In this document: piece by piece, positions 1-6,878 of the stretch
Layout of the letters: every line of letters begins with the position of its first letter
How positions within the stretch are numbered: the stretch's first letter is position 1
DNA from: Flavobacteriales bacterium UBA7690
GTDB lineage: Bacteria; Bacteroidota; Bacteroidia; Flavobacteriales_F; PHOS-HE28
Length of the DNA: 27,137 nucleotides
NCBI GenBank assembly: GCA_002482775.1
Contig: DLGQ01000053.1
Coordinates: 31,560-58,696 of the forward strand
Direction of reading: 5' to 3'
Made by a program: the position numbers and the translations under genes
Notes under the pieces: model-generated
Told to the model about the DNA's origin: nothing
What the model saw: the letters and a program-made list of their open reading frames with translations, nothing else
The model's database searches: none

Positions 1-317
1 AAAGGCCAGCCAAGCAGCACCTTCAGCCACACGTAGTAGAAGATGTCCCAGATCCCGAATCCAAAGCAGAACCAGGCGAACCGTTCCAGGGCCGACCGCG
101 TGACCAATGCCCCGGGTACGAGGAGCATCACCATGGTGGCCAGTTCGCGGAACACTTCGGTATTCACCAGCACGGGATCCATCGGCACCAGTGGGAAATC
201 GAAACCTTCGGGATAATACAAGGCACGCAGGTACACCACCACCGCGCTTTCCAAGAAGGCCATGGCGATGAAGAACACCGTCATCCAACTGAAGATCCGC
301 TTGATGTCACTGCGCAT
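1..317 (-). CDS. Integral membrane protein, partial (3' end outside window)
   Basis: I do not recognise a named family. The reading frame opens with ATG at 317-315 (MRSDIKRIFSW) and stays open to the window edge, so only the first ~105 residues are seen. It begins with a hydrophobic helix (about residues 8-31, with the motif VFFIAMAFLESAVVVYLRAL), then a polar loop, then two more hydrophobic stretches (about 55-70 and 80-100, the last rich in W, F and Y). It is therefore an inner-membrane protein. Its start overlaps the stop of the upstream EEP gene by 11 bp, which places it as the last visible gene of the six-gene operon starting at 4233. Function unknown. The overlap and codon use support it being real. 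Confidence 0.75.
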   Translation of the reverse strand, partial: MRSDIKRIFSWMTVFFIAMAFLESAVVVYLRALYYPEGFDFPLVPMDPVLVNTEVFRELATMVMLLVPGALVTRSALERFAWFCFGFGIWDIFYYVWLKVLLGWP

Positions 318-1230
318 GTGCGGCGAAGTGTAGATCGGCGATCAGCCCGCGGTGATCGCTACCAGGAACGTTCACAGTGTGCAGCGCGGAGGGCCTGATG
401 ATTGGTGAGATGAGCACATGATCCAAGGGGATCGCGGCAAAGGGGCCTACCGATGGCCAGGTACGTTGGAGCAACGGTGTTGTTGAGGTCAATCCGGAGC
501 GGGCACAGAAACGGCGGAACGATCCATCCCACGGCACGGTGTTGAGATCACCGACCAGGACGGTGGCCATGTCGTCGTGCGCCAAGTATTCGCCTAAGCG
601 GCCCAATTGCTCATTGCGCCGGCGGAAATGGCGGTAGCTGATGGGTGATGTGGCGTGAACAGCAAGCAAGCGCACCGATCTGCCCTGCACAGTGACAAAG
701 GCTTCAATGAACGGTGCTCCGCGCAGGACGATCGTCCGCACCGAGTTGAACGGCAACTTGCTGAACAAGGCGATGCCGTAGCAGTTGGTGCGTTCTTCAA
801 CATGTGTGTACGGGTATTCAGCCTGCAGACCTTCGCGCAAAGCGCAGGCCCACTCCGGCCCCACTTCCTGCACAGAGATCACATCGGCATCGCTCCTGAG
901 CGCTTCGTTGATGGCCGCATCGAACGCCGTGTTGGGTTGAAGCACGTTCATGTGGAACACACGCAGGTCCGGCCCTACCTCTCCATTGGCTTTGGTGAAC
1001 GGCATGTGGACCTGCAACGCCATGATCGCGCAGCCCACCACGGCACTTTGCACCACCCACCATTTCCTGCGCCATGCAGAGACGACGGCAATTCCAGCGA
1101 ACACCACCGCCGCAGGGACCAGGAAGGCCCGAGCAAGCATCGGGACATACGCATCAGGCGAAAAAGCCATGACCAACGCTGCGGTGAGCAGGATCATAGC
1201 GGAGCAGAGCTCCCGGAATTTCTTATCCAT
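307..1230 (-). CDS. Membrane-anchored endonuclease/exonuclease/phosphatase (EEP) family protein
   Basis: A 307-residue protein of the EEP superfamily, whose members are metal-dependent phosphodiesterases acting on nucleic acids, phospholipids or inositol phosphates. The N-terminal ~80 residues hold about three hydrophobic helices. The catalytic domain follows: Asn95 in VFHMNV, Glu122 in VISVQEVG, His192 in LAVHATSP, Asp228 and Asn230 in VGDLNTVPWD, Asp270-His271 and the terminal Asp292-His293 in GSDHRG. All the usual metal and catalytic residues are therefore present. I chose ATG at 1230 rather than the upstream in-frame Met at 1290, because it leaves an 11-bp gap after the preceding stop (1242) and avoids a polar extension before the helices. 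The substrate cannot be told. Membrane anchoring and neighbours suggest an envelope-facing or lipid-related target, but that is inference. Confidence 0.88.
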   Translation of the reverse strand: MDKKFRELCSAMILLTAALVMAFSPDAYVPMLARAFLVPAAVVFAGIAVVSAWRRKWWVVQSAVVGCAIMALQVHMPFTKANGEVGPDLRVFHMNVLQPNTAFDAAINEALRSDADVISVQEVGPEWACALREGLQAEYPYTHVEERTNCYGIALFSKLPFNSVRTIVLRGAPFIEAFVTVQGRSVRLLAVHATSPISYRHFRRRNEQLGRLGEYLAHDDMATVLVGDLNTVPWDGSFRRFCARSGLTSTTPLLQRTWPSVGPFAAIPLDHVLISPIIRPSALHTVNVPGSDHRGLIADLHFAAHAQ

Positions 1231-1241
1231 CGGGAAATGGT

Positions 1242-1721
1242 CTAGTTGGAATGTTGTTCGAGACGATCGATACGCCGAAGCACCAGCCAAAGTGGTATGG
1301 CCCAGATCACGCCGAAGGAGGCATCAACACAACGCCAGAAGAAGGGTATGCCACGCACGGGAGCCCACAAGAAGGCGAGCGGAAGCACGAGCAAGCAACA
1401 CCAGAGCCCCCACTCGATCACCCACCGGTTGCGCACGGGATCGCGGTACGGCCCGATGAAGGCGAGCGCGATCACCACGTGTGCGAAGGCCAACCAATCG
1501 GTGCCGTAGAACAACATGGGATATGTTCCACCTACATGCGCCACCGCCTCCGCAGCATACGCTGCCCAGCCCGCCCATGGCTCTCCCCACGCAACAGTGA
1601 CATCCGCAAGCCACGCCGTACCCCACTCCAGCGGCACAGCCGTAAGGCCGCTGACGATGAGCGCGACCATGAAGAAGATGATCCAGCGCCGGATGAAATT
1701 CCGATCCTGTAGCGCGCTCAT
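1242..1721 (-). CDS. Small integral membrane protein of unknown function
   Basis: A 159-residue protein with about four predicted transmembrane helices: around residues 12-28, 45-65 (weak), 73-92 and 105-122, with another hydrophobic stretch at 132-147. The chain is rich in tryptophan, has a basic C-terminal tail (LVLRRIDRLEQ) and no recognisable enzymatic motif. Its ATG (1721-1719) shares the sequence ATGA with the stop codon of the upstream DUF4173 gene, a typical sign of translational coupling. The next gene downstream starts 11 bp beyond its stop. I do not recognise the family. The tight operon position is the main support for the gene. Confidence 0.82.
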   Translation of the reverse strand: MSALQDRNFIRRWIIFFMVALIVSGLTAVPLEWGTAWLADVTVAWGEPWAGWAAYAAEAVAHVGGTYPMLFYGTDWLAFAHVVIALAFIGPYRDPVRNRWVIEWGLWCCLLVLPLAFLWAPVRGIPFFWRCVDASFGVIWAIPLWLVLRRIDRLEQHSN

Positions 1722-3283
1722 CGATCTTGGGATGGGGCGGCAGCGAGCGCGCGTGCCGTACGGCGATCCGCGAGATCAGCGTCCTGCCATGAACCCTGTT
1801 CGTAGCGCGAGAGGAAGTGATCACGTTTGGCATCCAGCGCGACCCTGAACCGTCCGATATCGAGGTGATCCACCCAACGCACCTGGTTCTGCCGATGCTT
1901 TTCCATCTGCGCTTCCACCTTCTCGATATCCGCGTACAGTAGTGGCAACACCTTGTCGCTCATCGCGAGGTAGTTGTCCACGTCGATCTCGCCTTGGTTC
2001 CAATGAGCCAGGTTGTACCGTACGATCATGCTATCCCAATCCACGGTGGAAAGTCCCACGAGAGCGATCAACACCGCCCAGCCGTTCACCCGCGCCAGGT
2101 AGAACATGCTCTTGCGGTCGCGGATCTTGATGTAGAGCGTGACCAAGCCTACCAGCACGAGGGCCAAGAACACGATCACGCCGATGCGTTTGTAGGCCAG
2201 CCCGTGGAACGAGATGTAATGGTAGTTGCGCAGGAAGACGGAGATGCCGAGCATGAAATTCTGCACCACCCACACGATCGCGAGCGTCTTCAACCCCTTG
2301 CTGCGCCAGTAGAAATTCTGGTTCTTGCGGAAGATGTGCATGAGGATGAGCATGCTGAGCAGGATGCTGATGATGAGCATCCAGGTGCCTTCGTGAACGA
2401 ACTGTTTCAAGCTGAAGTCCCGCGGCACTTCGAATCCGAACCACACCCAATTGATGTCGATCACGTTCACCACGGCCAGCAGGACGTTCACCGCCACGAG
2501 CAGGATCATGCCCATGCGCCGCTCGCGTTCCAACGGATCCAACGAGAGCGGCATCATCCAATGTGGTCGCTTACTGCGGATGCGGACGAGCACATCGGAC
2601 CAGCGCCGTTCCAGATCGATGATGGTATCCGGCACCAAGCGCAGTAACAGCGCGGCACACAGCACCGCACCAAACCCGAGGAACAAGGTGTGCGCGGTGA
2701 ACACCTGCTCGAAGAAGTTGCCGATCATCTCGAAGAAGCCCTCCATGAACCCGGCGGTGAGCGCATCGAACTTGGGATTGCCTGCGCGGTAGAGTTGTGT
2801 GAAGAGCAACAACAAGAGCACAGGAAGTACAGCGAGCTTCAACCAACGGAACCCTTTGCGCGGTGCGCCGGAAGAAGGTGTGAGCTTATCCATCCGAGCA
2901 ATGGCTACGATTGGGACGACCACGGCATTGGACACCCCTTGTAGGATCGCGTAGAAGACCGATCGTAATCGCGGTTCATGTGCGAACGCTGCAGCCACAC
3001 CAAGGGTGATCACTGTGACGACGATGGAGATCACACTGTTCTGGATGAACACCATGGCACTGGCGATCAAGGTGCCCAGGAGCGCCCAACGCGCTGCAGT
3101 GGAAAGTCCTGCCCACGTATAACGTTGCACCAACGTTGCTACGATGGCCCACGTGAACAGGGTGATGTTGAGCCCTGCGCCATGTTCCCAGAAGAGCAGA
3201 TCGAACAGGGCGGTACCCAGCGCGACCGTGAGTAGTGGAAGCCAGGCTTTGCGTGTGGTGGGGATGGCGGCGGTGGCGGACAT
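1718..3283 (-). CDS. DUF4173 (DUF4153-like) polytopic membrane protein
   Basis: A 521-residue protein with many membrane helices (roughly 10-12) through residues 15-420 and a soluble, charged C-terminal tail of about 100 residues (IEKVEAQMEKHRQNQVRWV and following). The segments AGNPKFDALTAGFMEGF, NVIDINWVWFGFE and RNYHYISFHGLAYKRIGV are what I recognise from the DUF4173 family, widespread in Bacteroidota and Firmicutes but without established function. The start ATG lies 3 bp beyond the stop of the winged-helix regulator gene, and the 3' end overlaps the next gene by 4 bp, so it belongs to the six-gene operon. Pairing a DUF4173 protein with a small HTH regulator suggests regulated expression, possibly for an envelope state. 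That is inferred from context only. Confidence 0.85.
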   Translation of the reverse strand: MSATAAIPTTRKAWLPLLTVALGTALFDLLFWEHGAGLNITLFTWAIVATLVQRYTWAGLSTAARWALLGTLIASAMVFIQNSVISIVVTVITLGVAAAFAHEPRLRSVFYAILQGVSNAVVVPIVAIARMDKLTPSSGAPRKGFRWLKLAVLPVLLLLLFTQLYRAGNPKFDALTAGFMEGFFEMIGNFFEQVFTAHTLFLGFGAVLCAALLLRLVPDTIIDLERRWSDVLVRIRSKRPHWMMPLSLDPLERERRMGMILLVAVNVLLAVVNVIDINWVWFGFEVPRDFSLKQFVHEGTWMLIISILLSMLILMHIFRKNQNFYWRSKGLKTLAIVWVVQNFMLGISVFLRNYHYISFHGLAYKRIGVIVFLALVLVGLVTLYIKIRDRKSMFYLARVNGWAVLIALVGLSTVDWDSMIVRYNLAHWNQGEIDVDNYLAMSDKVLPLLYADIEKVEAQMEKHRQNQVRWVDHLDIGRFRVALDAKRDHFLSRYEQGSWQDADLADRRTARALAAAPSQDR

Positions 3284-3286
3284 GGA

Positions 3287-3580
3287 TCAGGAGTTGGGCT
3301 TGGGGATCAATCGTTCAATGGCCTCCAGGTGTGCTTTGAAGGCTTTCGCGCCGGTAACGGTGGACTTGTAGCTCGTATTGGGTCGTTTGCCCACAAAACG
3401 TTTCCGCACCTGCACATACTTCAATTCCTCCAGTGCTGCCAAGTGGCTCGCGAGGTTCCCATCGGTCACACCCAGCAACTCCTTCAACTGGGAATGGTCC
3501 ACCCAGTCGTTCACGGCGAGCACCGCCATGATGCCCAAACGCACACGGCTTTCGAAGGCTTTGTTCAGTTGCTCGATCAT
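3287..3580 (-). CDS. Winged-helix transcriptional regulator (HTH_34/MarR-ArsR-like)
   Basis: A 97-residue DNA-binding protein. Residues 1-25 form a first helix (FESRVRLGIMAVLAVND). The helix-turn-helix follows (SQLKELLGVTDGNLASHLAAL, about 30-50). The wing is around 55-75 (LKYVQVRKRFVGKRPNTSYK), and there is a short C-terminal helix (GAKAFKAHLEAIERLI). This is the compact winged helix seen in many Bacteroidota regulators. No effector or metal-binding domain is visible and it has no Cys cluster. ATG at 3580-3578 overlaps the stop of the preceding membrane-protein gene as ATGA; longer upstream versions of the frame would run through that gene and are rejected. The palindromes at 4237-4258 just before the operon are a good candidate for its own operator (inference). 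Confidence 0.88.
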   Translation of the reverse strand: MIEQLNKAFESRVRLGIMAVLAVNDWVDHSQLKELLGVTDGNLASHLAALEELKYVQVRKRFVGKRPNTSYKSTVTGAKAFKAHLEAIERLIPKPNS

Positions 3581-4233
3581 GCGTTGTCTTCCGCACCACG
3601 TTCGTGGCGCAGGTACATCAAGCCTCCGTAAAAGATGTGCAACACCCCGAAGCCGATGGCCCAGAAGAGCAACCCTGCTTCCAACCAGAACAAGGCCACT
3701 ATGCCAAGGAGCAGTTCGCTCACGCCCAACCAACGTATCTCGTCCAACGTGTATTTGCTCGCGTTGAAGAGAGCGAGCCCATAGAACACCAGCGTGGCCG
3801 GCGCCACAAGACCGGGTAGGCCGTAGAAGAACAAGGCCAGGCAGAAGATGCCCCCTACGCTTAGCGGCACCAGCATGTTCAGCATCAAGCGGCGGGCACT
3901 GGCATCCCACAGGTACTGGCCGGTCTTGCGGCTCCTACGCCACGTGAACCAGAAGGCTCCCAACAACGCCACGAAGAGCACCAGTCCGGCATCGGTGATC
4001 AGCGTCATCCGCAGATCGGTGAAGAGCGCTTCGCCGCGCGCCGTGCCGTAGGTAAGGGCATCGGTATCGGGAGCTAGCGCCTCGTTGATGTGGAAGCGTG
4101 CGAGCGTGGCTCCACCCAGGGCTACCACCCCGGCTATGACCCCGCTAAGGCCGCTCAGGCTAAGGAAACGGGTGCTTCGCTCCATCAACCCACGGATGTG
4201 GGCGAGCTCTTGCGACGGGTCGTTGTGCTGCAT
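3577..4233 (-). CDS. Six-helix integral membrane protein, first gene of operon
   Basis: A 218-residue membrane protein of unknown function. After a hydrophilic N-terminus (MQHNDPSQELAHIRGLMERS) there are six hydrophobic segments at about residues 23-45, 78-97, 118-137, 140-158, 168-185 and 186-206, ending in a short charged tail. I chose ATG 4233-4231; the longer in-frame version would run through the palindromic operator and has a poor, Cys/Arg-rich leader. Its stop overlaps the start of the winged-helix regulator gene by ATGA. A membrane protein cotranscribed with a small MarR-like regulator is a common Bacteroidota pairing, but no role is established. Start and reading frame are well supported; the function is not. 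Confidence 0.82.
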   Translation of the reverse strand: MQHNDPSQELAHIRGLMERSTRFLSLSGLSGVIAGVVALGGATLARFHINEALAPDTDALTYGTARGEALFTDLRMTLITDAGLVLFVALLGAFWFTWRRSRKTGQYLWDASARRLMLNMLVPLSVGGIFCLALFFYGLPGLVAPATLVFYGLALFNASKYTLDEIRWLGVSELLLGIVALFWLEAGLLFWAIGFGVLHIFYGGLMYLRHERGAEDNA

Positions 4234-4236
4234 ATT

Positions 4237-4258
4237 CAAAGTACTTTGCTGTACAAAG
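4237..4258 (-). promoter_or_regulatory. Palindromic operator-like cluster (CAAAGTACTTTG plus half site)
   Basis: Positions 4237-4248 read CAAAGTACTTTG, a perfect 12-bp palindrome. It is followed after 2 bp by GTACAAAG (4251-4258), so CTTTG (4244-4248) and CAAAG (4254-4258) form a second inverted repeat with 5 bp between the arms. Three half sites thus sit immediately upstream of the first ATG (4233) of the six-gene minus-strand operon. The TACTTTG on the minus strand also resembles a shortened Bacteroidota -7 element (consensus TAnnTTTG), so protein binding here could block the promoter. The operon encodes a winged-helix protein, the natural candidate ligand. The palindrome is seen; the regulatory role is inferred. 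Confidence 0.6.
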
Positions 4259-4306
4259 CAACGAGATCGAAGGCGACCTATTGCGATCGATCCGAAAAAA
4301 GATGCT

Positions 4307-5005
4307 CTAGTGAACGGACAACATGGCCAACGCGGCGCCCACCAGTACGGCGATGAAACGCGTGGCATTGAAGCGGTGGTCCGGTGCGCTCTCGAAGATG
4401 ATGGTGGTGCTGATGTGCAGTAGCATGCCTATCGCCAGGCCCAGCATATCGTGCAGGAACCCGTGGCCCTCTTCCCCACCGACCAACAGCCCGGTACCGA
4501 TGCCCAAGGGGGCAGCCAGAGCGAACGTGACCAGCATGATCCAGCTGGAAATACCACCCGTTCCCGAGCGCAACAGCACCGTAGCCAGAGCGATGGCCAT
4601 AGGCATTTTGTGCAGTAGAACGCCAACGAGGAAAGGGATATCCCCCGCCACATCCGGATCGGCGAAGGGGATCCCTTCCGCGTACGAATGCAGGCAAAGG
4701 CTCAACAACGTGACCACCGGAAGCGCCTTGCCACCGTGGAAATGCATGTGGCCGTGTTCTATGCCGTGGCTGAAGAACTCCAGGACCACTTGCAGCAGGA
4801 AGCCGCCGAGCACCCAGAAACCGATGTGCATGCCCTCTTCGGCATACAGTTCGGGAAGCATGTGCAGGAAGACCACGCCGAGCAGGAAGGCGCCGCTGAA
4901 GGAAAGCAGCAGGCTGAGCCATTTCGCCTCCGGGCGGATCACACGTACGAGCGCACCAGCTAGAAGGGGGAGCAGGAAAAAGGCAAGAACGGTGGTCAGT
5001 GTCAT
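4307..5005 (-). CDS. ZIP family divalent metal transporter
   Basis: A 232-residue ZIP-type transporter, expected to bring zinc, iron or another divalent metal into the cytoplasm. It has about eight hydrophobic segments. The family signatures are present: HMLPE (48-52) in an early helix, the HSYAEG metal-site motif (106-111, matching the usual HNxxEG), and LHKMP (131-135, matching HKxPE with the final Glu replaced by Met). A His-rich loop, HGIEHGHMHFHGG (80-92), lies between helices as in typical ZIPs. ATG 5005-5003 overlaps the stop of the upstream methyltransferase as ATGA, so the two are cotranscribed. Metal specificity cannot be read from the sequence. Confidence 0.92.
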   Translation of the reverse strand: MTLTTVLAFFLLPLLAGALVRVIRPEAKWLSLLLSFSGAFLLGVVFLHMLPELYAEEGMHIGFWVLGGFLLQVVLEFFSHGIEHGHMHFHGGKALPVVTLLSLCLHSYAEGIPFADPDVAGDIPFLVGVLLHKMPMAIALATVLLRSGTGGISSWIMLVTFALAAPLGIGTGLLVGGEEGHGFLHDMLGLAIGMLLHISTTIIFESAPDHRFNATRFIAVLVGAALAMLSVH

Positions 5006-5730
5006 TGGTGTGGTTTGCGCATCCAGAGCACGAAGCGTTGCGAGGTCAAGGGGTCGAACGGCGACAACACAGGCCCGTCCGTACGGTCCTCTATGGCGAA
5101 CCCGGCATCGCGTGCCATGGCTTCCAGCTGCTCCGGTGTAAGGGCTTGCACGCGCTCCTCGAAATGCTGCTCACCCCCTGCATCCCGCACGGTGATGCAC
5201 TTCACCAGCACCCCGTTCTCGCACGAGCGGTTCAGTTCGAAGTCCACGCCATCCTTTGAGAGGTCCTCTTGTCCGACAAGATCGCGGAGCACGACACCGG
5301 TGTTCATGAAGTCGAGCACGAAACGCCCTCCCGGCTTCAACGCGGCCCACACAGCGCGGAACACGGCGCGGTCATCTTCCAGGTCCTCGAAATAGCCTAA
5401 GCTGGTGAACAAGCAACATACCGCATCGAAGGTTCCGGGCCGGAAGGGTACCCGCATATCGTGTACGGCGAACTCGGCATTCGGTACGGTGTGGCGTGCT
5501 TCGGCGATGCTCTCCGGGGAAATATCGAGCCCGGTCACCTTCCACCCCGCCTCCTCGAAGAAGAACGCATGCCGACCGCGACCACAGGCAAGATCCAGCA
5601 GTTCCGCTCCACGCGGAGCTTGCCAACGCCCATGGATGGCATCAACCCAGAGGTGTGCGTCCTCCACGTCGCGGTGCCCGTAGAGCAGCGAGTAGTAGCG
5701 TGTGCCGAACCAATGCTTGAACCAGCCCAT
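5002..5730 (-). CDS. Class I SAM-dependent methyltransferase
   Basis: A 242-residue Rossmann-fold methyltransferase. Motif I is LLDLACGRGRHA (44-55), the acidic residue ending strand 2 is Asp69 in VTGLDISPES, the motif around VHDMRVPF gives the adenine-site Asp, and motif IV is FDAVCCLFTSLGYF. LKPGGRFVLDFMN is the usual post-motif segment. The C-terminal part (about 150-242) is an antiparallel sheet region likely to shape the substrate pocket. Closest in feel to the small-molecule methyltransferases of the Methyltransf_25 type. The substrate is unknown. It is the first gene of a two-gene unit with the ZIP transporter; no functional link between them is evident. ATG 5730 gives a normal-length protein. 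Confidence 0.9.
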   Translation of the reverse strand: MGWFKHWFGTRYYSLLYGHRDVEDAHLWVDAIHGRWQAPRGAELLDLACGRGRHAFFFEEAGWKVTGLDISPESIAEARHTVPNAEFAVHDMRVPFRPGTFDAVCCLFTSLGYFEDLEDDRAVFRAVWAALKPGGRFVLDFMNTGVVLRDLVGQEDLSKDGVDFELNRSCENGVLVKCITVRDAGGEQHFEERVQALTPEQLEAMARDAGFAIEDRTDGPVLSPFDPLTSQRFVLWMRKPHQ

Positions 5731-5860
5731 GGGCGAAAAAGGACCGCGAAAGTACCCGCGCGGGACCGGGTTGACAATTCCGTGGATAACTCGTGTAAGC
5801 CCGATCTAAGTTCTATGGTTCCGGGCGTGTTCTTTGTAGGGCACGCTTCCCCTTCCACCG

Positions 5861-6418
5861 ATGCTTGAACGGATCCACGACCTGTACGATGAATTAGAGC
5901 GACAACGCGTGATGCTCTCCTTCAAAGGATCACTTTCGCCCGATCTGGTCACCGCCTTGCTGGGTGCTGTGGAGCGGAAGATGGATGTCTTGGAGCCCGA
6001 CCCACGCACCCGCAAACGGGTGTTCAATGTGGTGATGGAGTGCCTGCAGAACCTTTACCACCACAACGCCAACCTGCGCGTAACGAACGGCAATGCAGAG
6101 ACCACCATGGACCCGCATGGCGTGGTGATGATCGCGCATTTGGATGATGGCTACCAGGTACTTACGGGTAACTTCATGGCTGGGTCCGATGTGGAAACAC
6201 TCAAGATCCACTTGGACCGGATCAATGCACTGCCTCCGGAACAGCTGCGCGAATTCTACCGCGAAACCCTCGCCGATGGTACCTTCACCAAGAATGGAGG
6301 AGGAGGCCTTGGCATGATCGATATCGCCCGCAAGAGCGGCGGCAAACTGGAGTATGGCTTCGTACCTTACGACAAGGACAACGCCTTCTTCAGCCTCAAT
6401 GTGAATGTGACCACCTAG
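5861..6418 (+). CDS. SiaB-family protein kinase (DUF6272-like)
   Basis: A 185-residue protein with the features of SiaB, a small GHKL-type (anti-sigma-factor-like) kinase. The N-box is NVVMECLQNLYHHN (56-69), with Glu60 and Asn64 in the ATP/Mg positions. The G-box region is NGGGGLGMIDIARKSGG (145-161). In Pseudomonas, SiaB phosphorylates SiaC and thereby switches its ability to activate the diguanylate cyclase SiaD; the phosphatase SiaA reverses this. Here the next gene, 11 bp downstream on the same strand, is SiaC-like, so the kinase-substrate pair is kept. No SiaA- or SiaD-like gene lies in the window. The family is assigned from my own recognition of these motifs and the gene pair; the output in this organism is unknown. 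Confidence 0.88.
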   Translation: MLERIHDLYDELERQRVMLSFKGSLSPDLVTALLGAVERKMDVLEPDPRTRKRVFNVVMECLQNLYHHNANLRVTNGNAETTMDPHGVVMIAHLDDGYQVLTGNFMAGSDVETLKIHLDRINALPPEQLREFYRETLADGTFTKNGGGGLGMIDIARKSGGKLEYGFVPYDKDNAFFSLNVNVTT

Positions 6419-6429
6419 ACCGAACGACC

Positions 6430-6828
6430 ATGTCAGCGCTATTCCTGGAAGGATCCCCCAAGACCCCGCACGTCAACTTCGACCCCGAGACCGGATTGTT
6501 GGAGTTAAAGGGACGCTCCATCCCCGAGAACTCCATCGATTTCTACAAACCGTTGATCGATTGGCTGGACAAATACGGCCGTTCACCCCGGCCCAAGACC
6601 GCGTTGCATGTGCAGTTGGAGTACTTCAACACCAGTTCTTCCAAGTGCATACTGGACCTGTTCAAGAAACTGGAAGGCGTGCGCGCCACCGGCAACGAGG
6701 TGACGGTGCTTTGGCACTATGAAGCCGATGATGAGGATATGCTTGAGGCGGGTGAAGATTACGCGGGTATCATCAACATTCCCTTCAAGATGATCCAGAT
6801 CGAAGAGGTGGATGGCAACAAATCGTAA
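6430..6828 (+). CDS. SiaC-family regulatory phosphoprotein (DUF1987)
   Basis: A 132-residue protein matching the SiaC/DUF1987 family. It starts with a beta strand segment (PHVNFDPETGLLELKGRSIPE, 13-33 region) followed by FYKPLIDWLDKY. The signature LEYFNTSSSKCILDLFKKLE spans 63-82. In that signature Thr68 corresponds to the threonine phosphorylated by SiaB in Pseudomonas SiaC. The short alpha/beta fold resembles STAS-like anti-anti-sigma factors. It is cotranscribed with the SiaB-like kinase. In Pseudomonas the unphosphorylated form binds and activates a diguanylate cyclase. Whether a cyclic-di-GMP enzyme or another partner is used here cannot be told from this window. A rho-independent hairpin follows at 6848-6873. 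Confidence 0.9.
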   Translation: MSALFLEGSPKTPHVNFDPETGLLELKGRSIPENSIDFYKPLIDWLDKYGRSPRPKTALHVQLEYFNTSSSKCILDLFKKLEGVRATGNEVTVLWHYEADDEDMLEAGEDYAGIINIPFKMIQIEEVDGNKS

Positions 6829-6847
6829 TGAAGTGCAAGCGAATGCC

Positions 6848-6873
6848 GAAGCCCTGGTCTTTGCCGGGGCTTC
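6848..6873. terminator. Bidirectional terminator hairpin between siaC-like gene and ABC transporter
   Basis: GAAGCCCTGG (6848-6857) pairs with CCGGGGCTTC (6864-6873) with one G-T wobble and a 6-nt loop. It lies 19 bp after the siaC-like stop and 5 bp after the convergent ABC transporter stop (reading the minus strand). The flanking T/A runs are short (TTCG on the plus side, GAAG on the minus side), so it is moderate rather than strong in both directions. Confidence 0.7.
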
Positions 6874-6878
6874 TTCGT

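Noticed and set aside
5755..5764. CCCGCGCGGG palindrome in the divergent methyltransferase/siaB spacer
   Set aside because: A 10-bp GC-only palindrome is easily expected by chance in this GC-rich DNA, and it has no clear relation to a promoter element.
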